Program-made: the position numbers and the translations under genes
Notes under the pieces: generated by a model
Told to the model about the DNA's origin: nothing
Seen by the model: only the letters and a program-made list of their open reading frames with translations
The model's database searches: none
Origin: Ligula intestinalis
Lineage: Eukaryota > Platyhelminthes > Cestoda > Diphyllobothriidea > Diphyllobothriidae
Length of the DNA: 64,000 nucleotides
Direction: 5' to 3'
Assembly: GCA_036362985.1 (NCBI GenBank)
Contig: JAYGXS010000004.1
Coordinates: 65,968,721 to 66,032,720 of the forward strand
In this document: positions 52,966 to 64,000 of the stretch, in pieces
Layout of the letters: every line of letters begins with the position of its first letter
How positions within the stretch are numbered: the stretch's first letter is position 1

Positions 52966-53921
52966 CTGATACAATATGAAAAGTGGTCATAATGTCAGCA
53001 AAAATTTCCTATTAGAGGGTAATTAAGAGGAAGGTGGGCAGCAGACAAGGATAAAGAAAGATGTATTCGAAAAGTTCAACTCGGATAAAGTAAGGCTGAA
53101 AATAATGGAAGTAAATCCAGATTTAAGTAAGAACAGAGATCGGTGTTGAAAAGGCAATAATATGCCGGAGAATAAATTGATCAGCAGCTTTTTTGCGGGC
53201 GAAATACTTAAAAAAGAACAGCCAAAGAAAATGCAACGAATTTTGAAAAACCTTAGAGAATGCAAATGTGTTGCAGGGAGTATAGTTGAAGGCAGCGTCG
53301 GATTTAACCTAATTAAGGTCACCTGATAACACATTTCTAGCTTTTTGATAAAGCAAATGCAGCGAGTTGGCTCAGAAAGGGCCTCGACTTGGCTTTCACA
53401 CAGGCACACACCGACCGCGCTCCCATACAATGAACTGTTTAGCAATGTTGCCTAGCCTTATGGACTCCACCGTTCTGGTCTCGGTGACTCCCTGTCTCAG
53501 AAGGCTGATGCCGGCAGCCGCGCCAGAGGCGCTATATATTTTCCCCCGGCCCAGGCATTTCACGGTTGAAATCGACGTTATCCCCAGGTGACAAAGCTAG
53601 GGAATGCCTTGGGTTGTTACTTACAGAACTGCTATTGAAATAGGACTGTATGACTGACAGTGTTAATAGACCTGCCACACAATCAAGAATTGGCACGACT
53701 TACTAACTCAATCAGAGGCTGTCGGCTCAGCCATGCTGTGTACATAATGCCACCTAACTATGCATGGCTCTTGCAAAAATCGATATTGCTATTGCTATCA
53801 GTGTCATCTGAAATAGGTCTCGGCAGGCTTTAAAGAGACTAGACGGCACAAATAATTCTCAGAAATTTGGGGCATGGACGTTAATGAAACACAAACACAA
53901 ACAAAATTTAAGCATCCTCAC
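52966..53921. other. Intron, nothing recognised
   Basis: Lies between two phase-compatible exons on the minus strand. No repeat family recognised. Confidence 0.45.
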
Positions 53922-54506
53922 TTCTTGGTGGTAGCGCATCCACTTTGGTCTGCTGGGGGAGTAAATGCTTGCTAAACCAGCGACGGATGCGTCGGCTCGC
54001 TGGTGTCACTGTTGAATTTTGCGTCAAATTTCCCAAAGGGCTTGAAATATTTGAATTTTCCAAAGGAGGGGGTGGAGGACAGGTTTTAGATACAGTCCTT
54101 CTTTTAGAAAGTCGACGCACAAGTTTCGTGAAGAAAGCAGATTCGCGACAATGGAATATAGGTTTGCGAGTGTTTTGAGGCACTGAAGAGGATTCCTGGC
54201 ATGTTGAGCTATTTGTAGTGCTCACTGTCCCGTTATGAAGGTCGCAGTTGTCAGAGGTCGCCTGTGTCTCATCTGAGCAAGCTTTGGAGAGTGAGCCAAC
54301 ACCTGAATTAAATTCCGCAGCCCCGTTAGACGTATGATTCATGTCCTGATTGATTTTGGGCTTAATCAATTCAATTGTTTTGCTATAGGTTGAACTGTCA
54401 TCTGTAATATCCAATCGGGGTTTGCGAAAAGAGTTGGCAGTCTCAGTGGCGCTTCTGTTGGACCTACTTTGAGCTACAATTGGCGGCTCTATGGAAGAAC
54501 TCTTTA
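53922..54506 (-). CDS. Coding exon, same strand as the DLGAP-like gene
   Basis: The exon is 585 nt if the acceptor is TAATTTTGCCTTCAG (start 54506, phase 1); another acceptor about 35 nt upstream is possible. The donor AGAA|gtgagg (53922/53921) is phase 1. It encodes a Ser/Thr/Asn-rich region, then ESAFFTKLVRRLSKRRTVSK, a run of Pro (CPPPPPLENS) and RRIRRWFSKHLLPQQ. The two basic/aromatic segments and the proline run could be protein- or membrane-binding, but this is a guess. An in-frame stop lies upstream of the acceptor and no convincing start Met is present, so the exon is internal. It is probably an upstream exon of the same scaffold gene. Confidence 0.6.
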
Positions 54507-55025
54507 CTGAAGGCAAAATTATTGAAGAAAATTGAACCACCTGCTAATAAATTCGAGTCCTCGGATAGCATGCCCCGAAAAACTATGGCGATAATTCGTG
54601 CCCTTCGAGGCTAAACAGTTGTCGCTCTGACCTTCTCAGCACTGCGGCAAGGACACGTGGTTTGGTACTTAACTCGTTTATCCCCGAATATTTAGATGCC
54701 CGGTTGAAATAAACTACATACACTTTTGACAGCTTTTCCGCAGCTCACTCACCAGTACAAAAACAGCAGCAGCCAATCTAATACGACAGAAGCATGAAAC
54801 GAAACACTCAATAAAATGTGGGGAAGTGAATAATCCAAAAAGACGTGGACTTTAAGAGAGCAATTAATCCGGAAAGTAATGCACAATAAAATAATAAAAA
54901 CAATCTTCCAAACATATATCGTAGTCAAAAGCGGTCACTTTATAGGCTGCGCAGACACAAAGAGTTAAATTGCTTAAGGTTATGGCTTTACAAATGCCTT
55001 CAGCCGTCCGTTTATCGAAGAGGAC
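54507..55025. other. No gene recognised
   Basis: Between the last candidate exon and the Gypsy LTR. No promoter could be identified with confidence. Confidence 0.4.
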
Positions 55026-55228
55026 TGTGGGCTCTTGGCCCTACTTATGTGTTGTTTAAATTTATCAATAACCAATTTTGTTTAAACTAAATACAACACA
55101 CGTAGACACCTTTCGGTGTTGACGCGTGCTAGCAACTATCTTGCTAATCACTCTCCACGGCTCAACTCTCTCCTCACCTGCCGCTGTTTATTTTGCCCTT
55201 CAACGACACCTCTCTGGTGATCACTTTC

Positions 55229-57928
55229 GGCCTCACAGTCAACCTTAAACATCAGAAGTTGCTAGATCCTACCACTCAGCTGTTTACTGTCGGGTTAGTT
55301 TCGCATGAGCCTTCCGCTGGCATCCACTTGGCCGTGCCAAGCCCGCCATTTTCTGACATCTTAAGGGATGATCCTTCCCTCTCTAAGCCTTGTCAGTTTA
55401 GGGAACAGGTTCAACACGCTGTTCGCCCTCATATCACTACCACCGGCAGACCGGTCCATGCTTATCCGCGTAGACTTCATCCTGAGAAGCTACAAATCGC
55501 GAAGAACGAATTCGAGCACATGTTGAATTTGGGGATTATCCGTCCTTCGTCCAGTCCATGGGCTTCACCACTGCACATGGTTCCCAAAAAGTCATCTGAT
55601 GATTGGCGGCCATGCGGTGATTATCGTGCTCTCAATCTAGCTACAGTCCCGGACCGGTACCCGATTCCCCATATTCATGACTTTTCCCACATATTGGCTG
55701 GAAAGACGATTTTTTCCAAGATTGACCTCGTGCGAGCATATCACCAAATACCGGTCGCGGAGGAGGACATCCCTTAAACCACCGTCACGACTCCATTCGG
55801 CCTGTTTGAATTCCTTCGAATGCCTTTTGGTTTGCGGAATGCGGCCCAAACGTTTCAGCGTTTTGTCGATGACATTTTGCGCGGTCTATCCTTCACGTTC
55901 GTGTACATCGACGACATCCTTGTCGCCAGCTCGTCACCCGAAGAACATGCTGACCACTTACGCCAAGTTTTCGATCGTTTTCAACAAAATGGTCTACAGC
56001 TCAACGTCGATAAGTGTCTTTTTGGCGTCACTTCTCTGGATTTTCTTGGCCATTATCGTGACCAAAACGGGATCACACCCCTCCCAGACAAGGTGCAAAG
56101 CGTGTTGTCTTTTCCAGCTCCGAAGTCCATAACTCAGCTTCGCCGTTTCATCGGCCTGATCAACTACTACCGGCGTTTCATACCAAATTGCGCCGCCATA
56201 CTGGCACCTTTGACGGATCTTTTGAAGTCAAAGTCCAAGTCGCTTCAACTTTCACCCAGTGCTCTTGAAGCATTCGAGGCAGCCAAGAAAGCACTCGCGG
56301 ACGCCACACTGCTTCATCATCTGAGCACCGCTGCTGATACACAACTTATTCTGACCACCGATGCCTCCAACATTGCCGTAGGCGCAGTTCTGCAGCAACA
56401 GGTCCACGGACAGTTGCAGCCGCTAGCTTTTTTCTCTCAGAAGCTTCAGCCGGCGCAGACTTGCTATAGTACTTTCTCGCGTGAACTTCTCGCCATTTAC
56501 CTGGCCATCCGTCATTTTCGACACCTGCTCGAGGGGAGAGATTTTCAGGTCCACACGGATCACAAACCTCTCACTTACGCCCTCAAAGCTAAGCCAGATC
56601 GGTATTCGCCGCGCGAAGTACGTCACCTGGATTACATCTCTCAATTCACCTCAGACATACGCTACGTCCGCGGTGATGAGAATGTTGTTGCTGATGCCTT
56701 GTCCCGTCCTGAGGTCAACGCTCTTATCACCACGTTAGATCTGGCGAAGCTTGCGGAAGCGCAGGCACTTGATGACTCTATCATTGAAATGCTTGCGTCT
56801 TCTGTGCTTCAGCTGCGTGAGGCTCCGCTCCCCGCGGCACCAGGCTCTATCGTGTGTGATTTTTCTACAGGTACCCCTCGTCCTGTAGTACCCCAATCCT
56901 ACCGGAAGGTTTTTTCCGACCACTTCCATTCGCTATCCCACCCCGGTGTTCGTGCCGGCCGCAAACTCATCGCAGCCCGTTTTGTCTGGCCAAAGATGAA
57001 CACCGACATTGCTACCTGGACCAGGCAGTGCTTAGCCTGTCAAAATAATAAGGTCCAGCGACACACCGTTTCACCTCCCAGCACGTTCGCGGTTCCCGAC
57101 GCCCGTTTTCAACACGTCCACTTGGATTTAGTCGGACCGTTACCCCCATCTCGCGGTTTCACGCACATTCTGACTGCTGTTGATCGTTTCACACGATGGC
57201 CCATCACCGTTCCCATCTCGGATACCTCGGCAGAGAATGTTGCCATGGGTTTCCTTACTCACTGGATAGCCAACTTCGGTGTTCCAGCTACTCTCACCAC
57301 TGACCGCGGAAGTCAGTTCACATCTGCACTCTTCCGTGAGTTCACCAAACTGCTTGGGTGCTCGCATATCACCACCACTGCCTACCACCCAGCATCCAAC
57401 GGCCTCGTGGAACGCCTTCATCGTCAGTTGAAGTCCGCGTTGATGTCTCAACCTGCCCCGCACAATTGGAGCGACAACCTGCCGTTCGTCCTCCTCGGCA
57501 TTCGCTCGGCTGTTAAGGAAGACATTCAGTGCACTGCCGCCGATCTTGTTTACGGCACATCCCTCCGTTTACCTGGTGAGCTCGTGCAGTCTTCCTCCGT
57601 CACCCCTGACGCCACGAACACCTTCGTACAACAGCTGCAGCAACGCATGGCCGCACTACGCCCAAACCCCACCCGCGCGACACCTCGACGCGTTTTCGTG
57701 CACGACGACTTGCACACAACCCCATTCGTGTTTGTCCGGCACGACGCAGTTCGCAGGCCCCTTTGCCCACCATACGATGGTCCCTTCAAAGTACTTGAAC
57801 GGAAGGACAAATATTTCGTCATTCAAAGGGCTGATACTACTGATACAGTCTCCATCGACAGACTAAAGCCGGCCTACGTTGAATGCACTCGACTATCACC
57901 TGGTCAGTCCACTTTCGGGGCACCTTAA
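55229..57928 (+). pseudogene. Gypsy pol: reverse transcriptase, RNase H, integrase
   Basis: One reading frame with a single in-frame TAA at 55775-55777, in the RT domain shortly before TTPFGLFEF. Visible in order: RT ([35 protein letters not shown], then YIDD at about 55904-55915); RNase H (LTTDASNIAVGAVL, FSRELLAIY, HTDHKPL); H2C2 zinc finger of integrase (H...H, CLACQNNK); integrase core with Asp in HLDLVGPLP, Asp in TTDRGSQFTS and Glu in NGLVERLHRQLK. The frame ends at 57928, before the purine tract. The 5' part of pol and all of gag are deleted, so it is non-functional despite well-preserved catalytic residues. The family normally has gag and protease upstream. Confidence 0.95.
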
Positions 57929-58126
57929 CCCTGCCCTCCACCTGCAGCCCCCGGCCCACCGCCACCCTCCCCGCCCGAACCTACCCCCACCCCTCTAACC
58001 CCTTCCACTCCTTCTGGTAGACATGTTCGCTTTCCTACCAACTTGCGAGACTTTGTTGTTTAACCTTTTTGTACATCCTCTCTTGTCGAGCGTTTGTAAC
58101 CCACCAACGCTCTGGTGGGGGAGTTA

Positions 58127-58515
58127 TGTGGGCTCTTGGCCCTACTTATGTGTTGTTTAAATTTATCAATAACCAATTTTGTTAAAACTAAATACAACAC
58201 ACGTAGACACCTTTCGGTTTTGACGCGTGCTAGCAACTATCTTGCTAATCACTCTCCACGGCTCAACTCTCTCCTCATCTGCCACTGTTTATTTTGCCCT
58301 TCAACGACACCTCTCTGGTGATCACTTTCGGGCTCCAGGAGAATCCAGCGACAATTCGCAAACGAGTTTTCGCTCCATTTTTGCAACTCGCAGCCCAACA
58401 AACTTGGATCCCAGTCCTCGCAGAGTTATCCTTTGGCAAGTCGACTACTTGACTACTGTCGGCTAGGATCGAGAAGGATCTAAGTGAGTTGTATCATTTC
58501 TAATCTTCACCGTCA
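58127..58515 (+). repeat. Gypsy 3' LTR
   Basis: 389 bp beginning TGTGGGCTCTTGGCC and ending CACCGTCA. Length set by comparison with the third LTR copy at 58828-59216, which is also 389 bp. Confidence 0.9.
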
Positions 58516-58827
58516 ATCTCTTTACTGGATTTTACGACTTTTCCACTAGAATAGTCTAGTAAATCCCTTATTAGCAGTAAGTCTACCCTCGAAAGTTTTC
58601 CATAGCGTATTTGCTAAGACGTTTTGTATATTTGTAGTGATAAAGTCCCTACAGGACACACGAACTCTATGGGCAATAAGTTGCACCAGATCAATAATTG
58701 TGAAAAATTATCGGTTGTAGCAAGTACGTCATAGAAATATTTTGTTCAAATAACTCATATGTCGAACAAAAAACATTCTAATGTCAACGCACCATCCCCA
58801 ATTAATAGCACCACAGGGACAAAGTAT
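58516..58827. other. Inter-LTR sequence, nothing recognised
   Basis: About 310 bp with no coding capacity between two LTR copies. Confidence 0.5.
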
Positions 58828-59216
58828 TGTGGGCTCTTGGCTCAACGTGTGCGTTGTTTGAACTTATCAATAGTCAATTTTGGTTAAACTCGAATGTAAC
58901 ACACAAGCACAATTTTGGTTTTGACGCGTGCCAGCAACTGTCCTCCTAAACATTCTCCACAGCTCATATCTCTCCTCACCTGTCGCTGTTTATTATTTTT
59001 ACCTTCAACGACACCACTCTGGTGATCATTCTCAGGCCCACGAGAATCCAGCAACAATTTGCAAACAAGATTTCCCTCAATTTTCACAATCGTGGCCCAT
59101 CGAACTGGGATCCCGGTCTTCGCGGAATCATCCTTTGACAAGTCGACTGCTTAACTACTGCCGGCTAGGACCTTGAAGGATCTAAGTGAGTGGTGTCATT
59201 TCTAATCTTCATCGTC
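58828..59216 (+). repeat. Diverged additional LTR of the same Gypsy family
   Basis: It aligns end to end with 58127-58515 (TGTGGGCTCTTGGCTC..., ...CATCGTCA) with many substitutions, so it is older. It could be a solo LTR from an earlier insertion; no target duplication is apparent. Confidence 0.85.
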
Positions 59217-59249
59217 ATCCTCATATACGCGTCCCAAAAAGTAAAATTC

Positions 59250-60305
59250 CGCTAGACGTCACCTGTCAATTCCTTTAATTGTGTGGCTTTAACTTTAAGG
59301 TCGCAGAAGCTAAAAGATTGTCCTCTCGAAGCAAAAATCCGCCGATTTTGGTCAAACTTTTTCGGCGATAGAATTTGACAACCTCTTCTCAGTCTGAGCA
59401 TTCAGCTCAGTACCTGAAAAAAACATAAGCTTTTTATATGTAGGGATAAAACCCCGATGGGACGTAGGATTTCGCCTGCATCTGCAAAAACTAAGGCCAC
59501 TCCTACCCCTACTATTCCAAATGTGGTATCTGAGGTCGACGCAAGTTCACGTCCCTCCGGATCAGGGACAACGATAATTTCACCCGAAACCTCACCCGCA
59601 ATCCTTACTCCTGTCTCGAGTCAAATTCCGTCGCCTTCTGAGCGAACCTCGCCTGCTAAAGAGGCTAAACCTAATAGGCATAAACGTGCCCCCGTAAATC
59701 GAAGCCAATTGTAAAAATCAGTAATTTACGTAATTATGGGAACAATACTAACATTTCAGCATCTACACCAGATGTAAACACTCACGTTTTTACTTTTCCA
59801 ATCCCCAAAATGGCCCACTATCCACAATAAATTCACCCTAATAATACTGCAAATAGCTTTTCGCAACCTCCTTTGCCATTTTCGAATGCCTGTCCTCCGA
59901 CAAATTATGCTGACACTTCAGCATGCATAGCAGATGTAAATACTCGCGTTAGTTATTTTCCGAACCCGCAAATTGCCCAAAATCAACACATAATTAAATC
60001 AACTTATCATGATCATATTCTTCCATACCCCTTTAGGTCATTTAAACTGTGCGTTTCCCGAAAAATTATGCTTACTCTTAGCATAATCCTATTTTACGAC
60101 CGCCTCCTTCATTTCTTACTCCACAAAACGGGCATCCTTTCCTCAATTTACAAGCAAATCTGCCACCATGCAATAATCCTAATGTATTTAACAATTATAT
60201 TTCAGGTAATTGTAGACCACAGCAATCTTGCTTTCCGCCTTTTGTTTCTCCCATGCCGCTTCCCTTTCCACCAGCAAGTTTTCCTTTTTTATAAATACTG
60301 ATGAG
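59250..60305 (+). mobile_element. Decayed ORF1-like retroelement segment, copy 1
   Basis: GAAGCTAAAAGATTGTCCTC, AAACTTTTTCGGCGATAGAA and ATGGGACGTAGGATTTC parallel the sequence at 61090-61270. A short frame at 59457-59714 (MGRRISPASAKT, Ser/Pro/Thr-rich) corresponds to the frame at 61250-61630. The tail TTTCCGCCTTTTGTTTCTCC (about 60233) recurs at 61877. Element type not certain; see the next copy. Confidence 0.65.
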
Positions 60306-60963
60306 CGTAACCCACATCTCAGGGATATGCTCAGTATAGATAGAGATTTTATCAGATTTCATCGTTACTTGCTGAAGTTACTAGCTTAATTGTTGTTATT
60401 TATTTGTATATCTAACCCTTTAGCAACCGCACATACCGGTAGTTGTCCTTTTTTACCGATAGGTAAAAATATACATTTTTATACTGTTTCACCGACATAG
60501 CCTCATCCTAGTTCCGGTAGATTCACGTAAAGAGCAAGCAATCTGTTGCGTAAATACTGCAAAATATCTAAAAATTTGACATTTTATCAATTTCCAGGGA
60601 GAAATAGTTTGTATTACTCGACATACTATTAGAGATAATTTCCATCGTGCGTAGCATCTTCGGTAATTCAAATTTTCTGTCGCAATTTTGCGCATATCTT
60701 TGCTTAGAACATATCCTATCACGCACCTCCTATTCAATATGATACCTAAGCCACAACTGAGACGTAAATTAACCTGTAATATCAATCCTCCTAACGATAA
60801 AATAATCTTAAGCATGAAGAAACTTGATCTTGATGCTTGAGACAACTTAAGTAAGTTTTATAACCAATATGCTTGTCTGTTTACGGTCCTTAGTACCATC
60901 TTTGATGGAAAGGTATCTGCGCTCACTTCTCACCAATGTGAGAAACTAGAGCCTTTCGTCAAT

Positions 60964-61630
60964 ATGGTGTCTACTGAGACCCGTGATCGGCAAAAAAGGA
61001 ATTTTAATTTTCGTTTGAAAAATGCTTCAAAAGATAAACAAACAATAGATGTTGCTGTTCAGTTACTTTACTCTTGTGGCTTCAATTTTAAAGTTTCAGA
61101 AGCTAAAAGACTCTCATCCCGAAGTAAAAACCCGCCGATTCTCGTAAAACTTTTTCGGTGATAGAAGTAGACCTTATATTCTCTCAGCATGAGCGGTCAG
61201 CCAACTATTTAAAGGATAATAAACTTTACGTATGCAGGGATAAAACGCAATGGAGCGTCGGGTTTTATCTAAAGAAGCAAATGAGAACACTGGCTCCGGT
61301 TCACCAAAATCAAAAGTTATCGCTGAGGCCGGCCCTCCTGCTCAGGTAAGACCACATCCCTCTGGATCAATGTCAGTTTTACCTGATACTTTTCCCATTC
61401 ACCTTACTCATGATTCGAGTGAGATTATAGCCTCGTCAAGTCGTTCTCCTCCTAAGCCAACCACGTCTGTGGTAGCTTTAAATTACGATAAACCTAAGAA
61501 CGCCCCTAGTAAATCTAAGTCAGTTTTCAAATTCGGCAATATGATTACCGATAATAACTCAGTATCTAACAAAGACCCAACCGCTCAAGCTAGCGCTTTT
61601 CCTATCCCCAAACCTCATCAACATCCCTAA
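60964..61630 (+). pseudogene. ORF1-like frames of a non-LTR element, left palindrome arm
   Basis: Three overlapping frames. 60964-61161 encodes RNFNFRLKNASKDKQT, then FNFKVSEAKRLSSRSKNPP and ILVKLF. 61158-61349 continues in another frame (EVDLIFSQHERSANYLKDN, LYVCRDKT). 61250-61630 starts at ATG and is Ser/Pro/Lys-rich. The order of the first two resembles ORF1-type RNA-binding domains of CR1/RTE-like elements (alpha-beta stretch, AxRLxxxxxxxPPIxVxF, then ...RDKT). An identical set lies inverted in the right arm (62868-62202). No RT is present, so this is either a detached ORF1 or part of an unfamiliar element. Function by analogy: binding element RNA. Confidence 0.5.
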
Positions 61631-62201
61631 ATAATTCAGCCAGCGAAAAAAAAATTAACCGTTTTTCAATACCAGCCATGCAATTTTCGAAGGCAAATTT
61701 TCCGTCAAATTTTGATATAATGCCTCAAAATCCTATTTTTATGCCCCTTCTGGTTTTCCCATGCCACACTTCAGCCGCCCTTTCTATGGAGCCCCCTCTA
61801 ATATGCCTTTCTATAATATGCACCGTTCATTTGATAATAATTGCTTGACAAACTGTAGACTAGGGCCAGTTTGCTTTCCGCCTTTTGTTTCTCCCATGCC
61901 GTTTCCCTTTCCGCCACCAAGTTTTACATTTTTATGAAGGAGGAGCGAGGGGAAATATCGACTGTAATCTTGTAGGGTCTTGACTAGTTGTCTGTAGGGT
62001 CTTGACTAGTGCAAATTGTAGAAAGGCATATTAGAGGGGGCTCCATAGAAAGGGCGGCTGAAGTGTGGCATGGGAAAACCAGAAGGGGCATAAAAATAGG
62101 ATTTTGAGGCATTATATCAAAATTTGACGGAAAATTTGCCTTCGAAAATTGCATGGCTGGTATTGAAAAACGGTTAATTTTTTTTTCGCTGGCTGAATTA
62201 T

Positions 62202-62868
62202 TTAGGGATGTTGATGAGGTTTGGGGATAGGAAAAGCGCTAGCTTGAGCGGTTGGGTCTTTGTTAGATACTGAGTTATTATCGGTAATCATATTGCCGAA
62301 TTTGAAAACTGACTTAGATTTACTAGGGGCGTTCTTAGGTTTATCGTAATTTAAAGCTACCACAGACGTGGTTGGCTTAGGAGGAGAACGACTTGACGAG
62401 GCTATAATCTCACTCGAATCATGAGTAAGGTGAATGGGAAAAGTATCAGGTAAAACTGACATTGATCCAGAGGGATGTGGTCTTACCTGAGCAGGAGGGC
62501 CGGCCTCAGCGATAACTTTTGATTTTGGTGAACCGGAGCCAGTGTTCTCATTTGCTTCTTTAGATAAAACCCGACGCTCCATTGCGTTTTATCCCTGCAT
62601 ACGTAAAGTTTATTATCCTTTAAATAGTTGGCTGACCGCTCATGCTGAGAGAATATAAGGTCTACTTCTATCACCGAAAAAGTTTTACGAGAATCGGCGG
62701 GTTTTTACTTCGGGATGAGAGTCTTTTAGCTTCTGAAACTTTAAAATTGAAGCCACAAGAGTAAAGTAACTGAACAGCAACATCTATTGTTTGTTTATCT
62801 TTTGAAGCATTTTTCAAACGAAAATTAAAATTCCTTTTTTGCCGATCACGGGTCTCAGTAGACACCAT
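62202..62868 (-). pseudogene. ORF1-like frames, right palindrome arm
   Basis: Mirror copy of 60964-61630; the peptides are identical where compared. See the left arm for details. Confidence 0.5.
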
Positions 62869-63485
62869 ATTGACGAAAGGCTCTAGTTTCTCACATTGGT
62901 GAGAAGTGAGCGCAGATACCTTTCCATCAAAGATGATACTAAGGACCGTAAACAGACAAGCATATTGGTTATAAAACTTACTTAAGTTGTCTCAAGCATC
63001 AAGATCAAGTTTCTTCATGCTTAAGATTATTTTATCGTTAGGAGGATTGATATTACAGGTTAATTTACGTCTCAGTTGTGGCTTAGGTATCATATTGAAT
63101 AGGAGGTGCGTGATAGGATATGTTCTAAGCAAAGATATGCGCAAAATTGCGACAGAAAATTTGAATTACCGAAGATGCTACGCACGATGGAAATTATCTC
63201 TAATAGTATGTCGAGTAATACAAACTATTTCTCCCTGGAAATTGATAAAATGTCAAATTTTTAGATATTTTGCAGTATTTACGCAACAGATTGCTTGCTC
63301 TTTACGTTAATCTACCGGAACTAGGATGAGGCTATGTCGGTGAAACAGTATAAAAATGTATATTTTTACCTATCGGTAAAAAAGGACAACTACCGGTATG
63401 TGCGGTTGCTAAAGGGTTAGGTATACAAATAAATAACAACAATTAAGCTAGTAACTTCAGCAAGTAACGATGAAATCTGATAAAA

Positions 63486-64000
63486 ATATCTTTTTAACTT
63501 AGCTTTGAAAGATAAGTTGCACGTTTTCCTAACGGATGGGAAAATATTTAACCTAAAATTGTCTCCCATCAGGTAAAACGGGCTCAGGCCGTAAGTTGAA
63601 AATAGCCCATTCGCGCATAGCAGTTATTTTAGAAAGCATAACGTATACGGCGCGTCTGTCATAAGAAATAATGGTATTACGGAATGTCCACAAGAAATTG
63701 TCATTTTTTTCAGCCAGACTACGAGTCGACGAAACGATTGATATGAGAGGAGAGTGGATAGATTTGAGGGAAGTGTTACGTATTTTAGGCAGGACGAATG
63801 CAAATAAGGTAAAACAGAAGGCTGTGTGTTAGCAAAACAGAGGACTGTCTGTAGGCAGGATGTGCACTGGGGACGAAGGCACAGTTGAAGTGACGAATCA
63901 AGTAAGCAAAGAGGGATTTAAAGCTGAGCTTTAACGTCAGAGGCTGAAAGGTAGCCAGTAGGAACAAAGGGTACGGTGAACCCGCTGGCCAGTCAGAACA
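63486..64000. other. Right edge, nothing recognised
   Basis: No domain or repeat partner found. Confidence 0.4.

Larger units (their letters stand above)
55026..58515 (+). mobile_element. Gypsy LTR retrotransposon with large 5' internal deletion
   Basis: The 5' LTR keeps only its first 205 bp (55026-55230) and is fused directly to the middle of pol. gag, protease and the rest of the 5' LTR are gone. The 3' LTR is complete (58127-58515, 389 bp, TG...CA), preceded by a purine tract GGTGGGGGAG (58114-58123). The 205 shared bp differ at about 4 positions by eye, so the insertion is fairly young. I see no target duplication. Confidence 0.95.
60347..63485. repeat. Giant near-perfect palindrome
   Basis: Arms 60347-61813 and 62019-63485 (1467 bp each) are reverse complements without indels; I noticed only two mismatches (near 60409/63423 and 60527/63305). 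The 205-bp centre holds two direct copies of TGTAGGGTCTTGACTAGT. No direct repeats flank the palindrome. Confidence 0.95.

Noticed and set aside
58828..59216. Third LTR as part of a tandem Gypsy array
   Set aside because: No internal sequence follows and it is far more diverged than the two LTRs of the main copy; a solo or relic LTR is simpler.

Overview
The window looks like nuclear DNA of a parasitic flatworm, most probably a tapeworm with a large, repeat-rich genome such as the diphyllobothriid group. That assignment is an inference from three things: long introns, the lineage mix of retroelements (Penelope-like, Jockey/CR1/RTE-type non-LTR, Gypsy) and tRNA-derived SINEs. Nothing prokaryotic is present: no operons, no rRNA, no intact tRNA gene that I trust, no CRISPR. 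A 100-base run of N inside a GA microsatellite (43832-43931) marks an assembly gap.

The only host gene I can support is on the minus strand and spans about 5.1 to at least 49 kb, perhaps 54.5 kb. Its last three exons (16083-15721, 13945-13596, 5304-5107) encode the GKAP domain and C-terminal tail of a DLGAP/SAPAP postsynaptic scaffold protein. Splice phases across these exons agree. Two exons upstream (30722-30518 and 49268-48868) are phase-compatible with the DLGAP exons. Two more (52965-52685 and 54506-53922) agree with each other, but an exon is missing between 52.7 and 49.3 kb if they belong to the same gene. Nearly everything else from 5 to 54 kb is therefore intron filled with transposable elements.

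Repeats by region. 0-5 kb: AT-rich and GC-rich dispersed repeats in two copies each. 6-20 kb: SINEs, 3' fragments of a Jockey-like element and two miniature internally deleted derivatives of it (18.7-19.2 kb). 20-24 kb: RTE-like RT fragments and hammerhead-ribozyme-like repeats. 24.96-28.12 kb: a Penelope-like element (PLE) with an 882-bp inverted second arm, flanked by a 12-bp target duplication. 28.3-30.3 kb: two more PLE endonuclease fragments, one followed by a hammerhead-like core. 31.65-35.2 kb: a full-length Jockey-like element, 3529 bp between 13-bp target duplications, with an N-terminal 2A-like motif and PHD-type zinc finger, broken by one stop codon. 36-47 kb: SINEs, RTE, CR1 and Tc1 remnants, nested insertions, and a 299-bp MITE. 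55-59 kb: a Gypsy element lacking gag plus an extra LTR. 59.2-63.5 kb: ORF1-like sequences, the last part a 3.1-kb near-perfect palindrome.

The most informative observations are the exact shared 5' end of the full-length Jockey-like element and its miniature derivative, the hammerhead-like motifs, the twin-arm PLE insertion with its target duplication, and a short central domain shared by SINEs with different tRNA-like heads. All homology statements are from reading motifs by eye; no database search was run.
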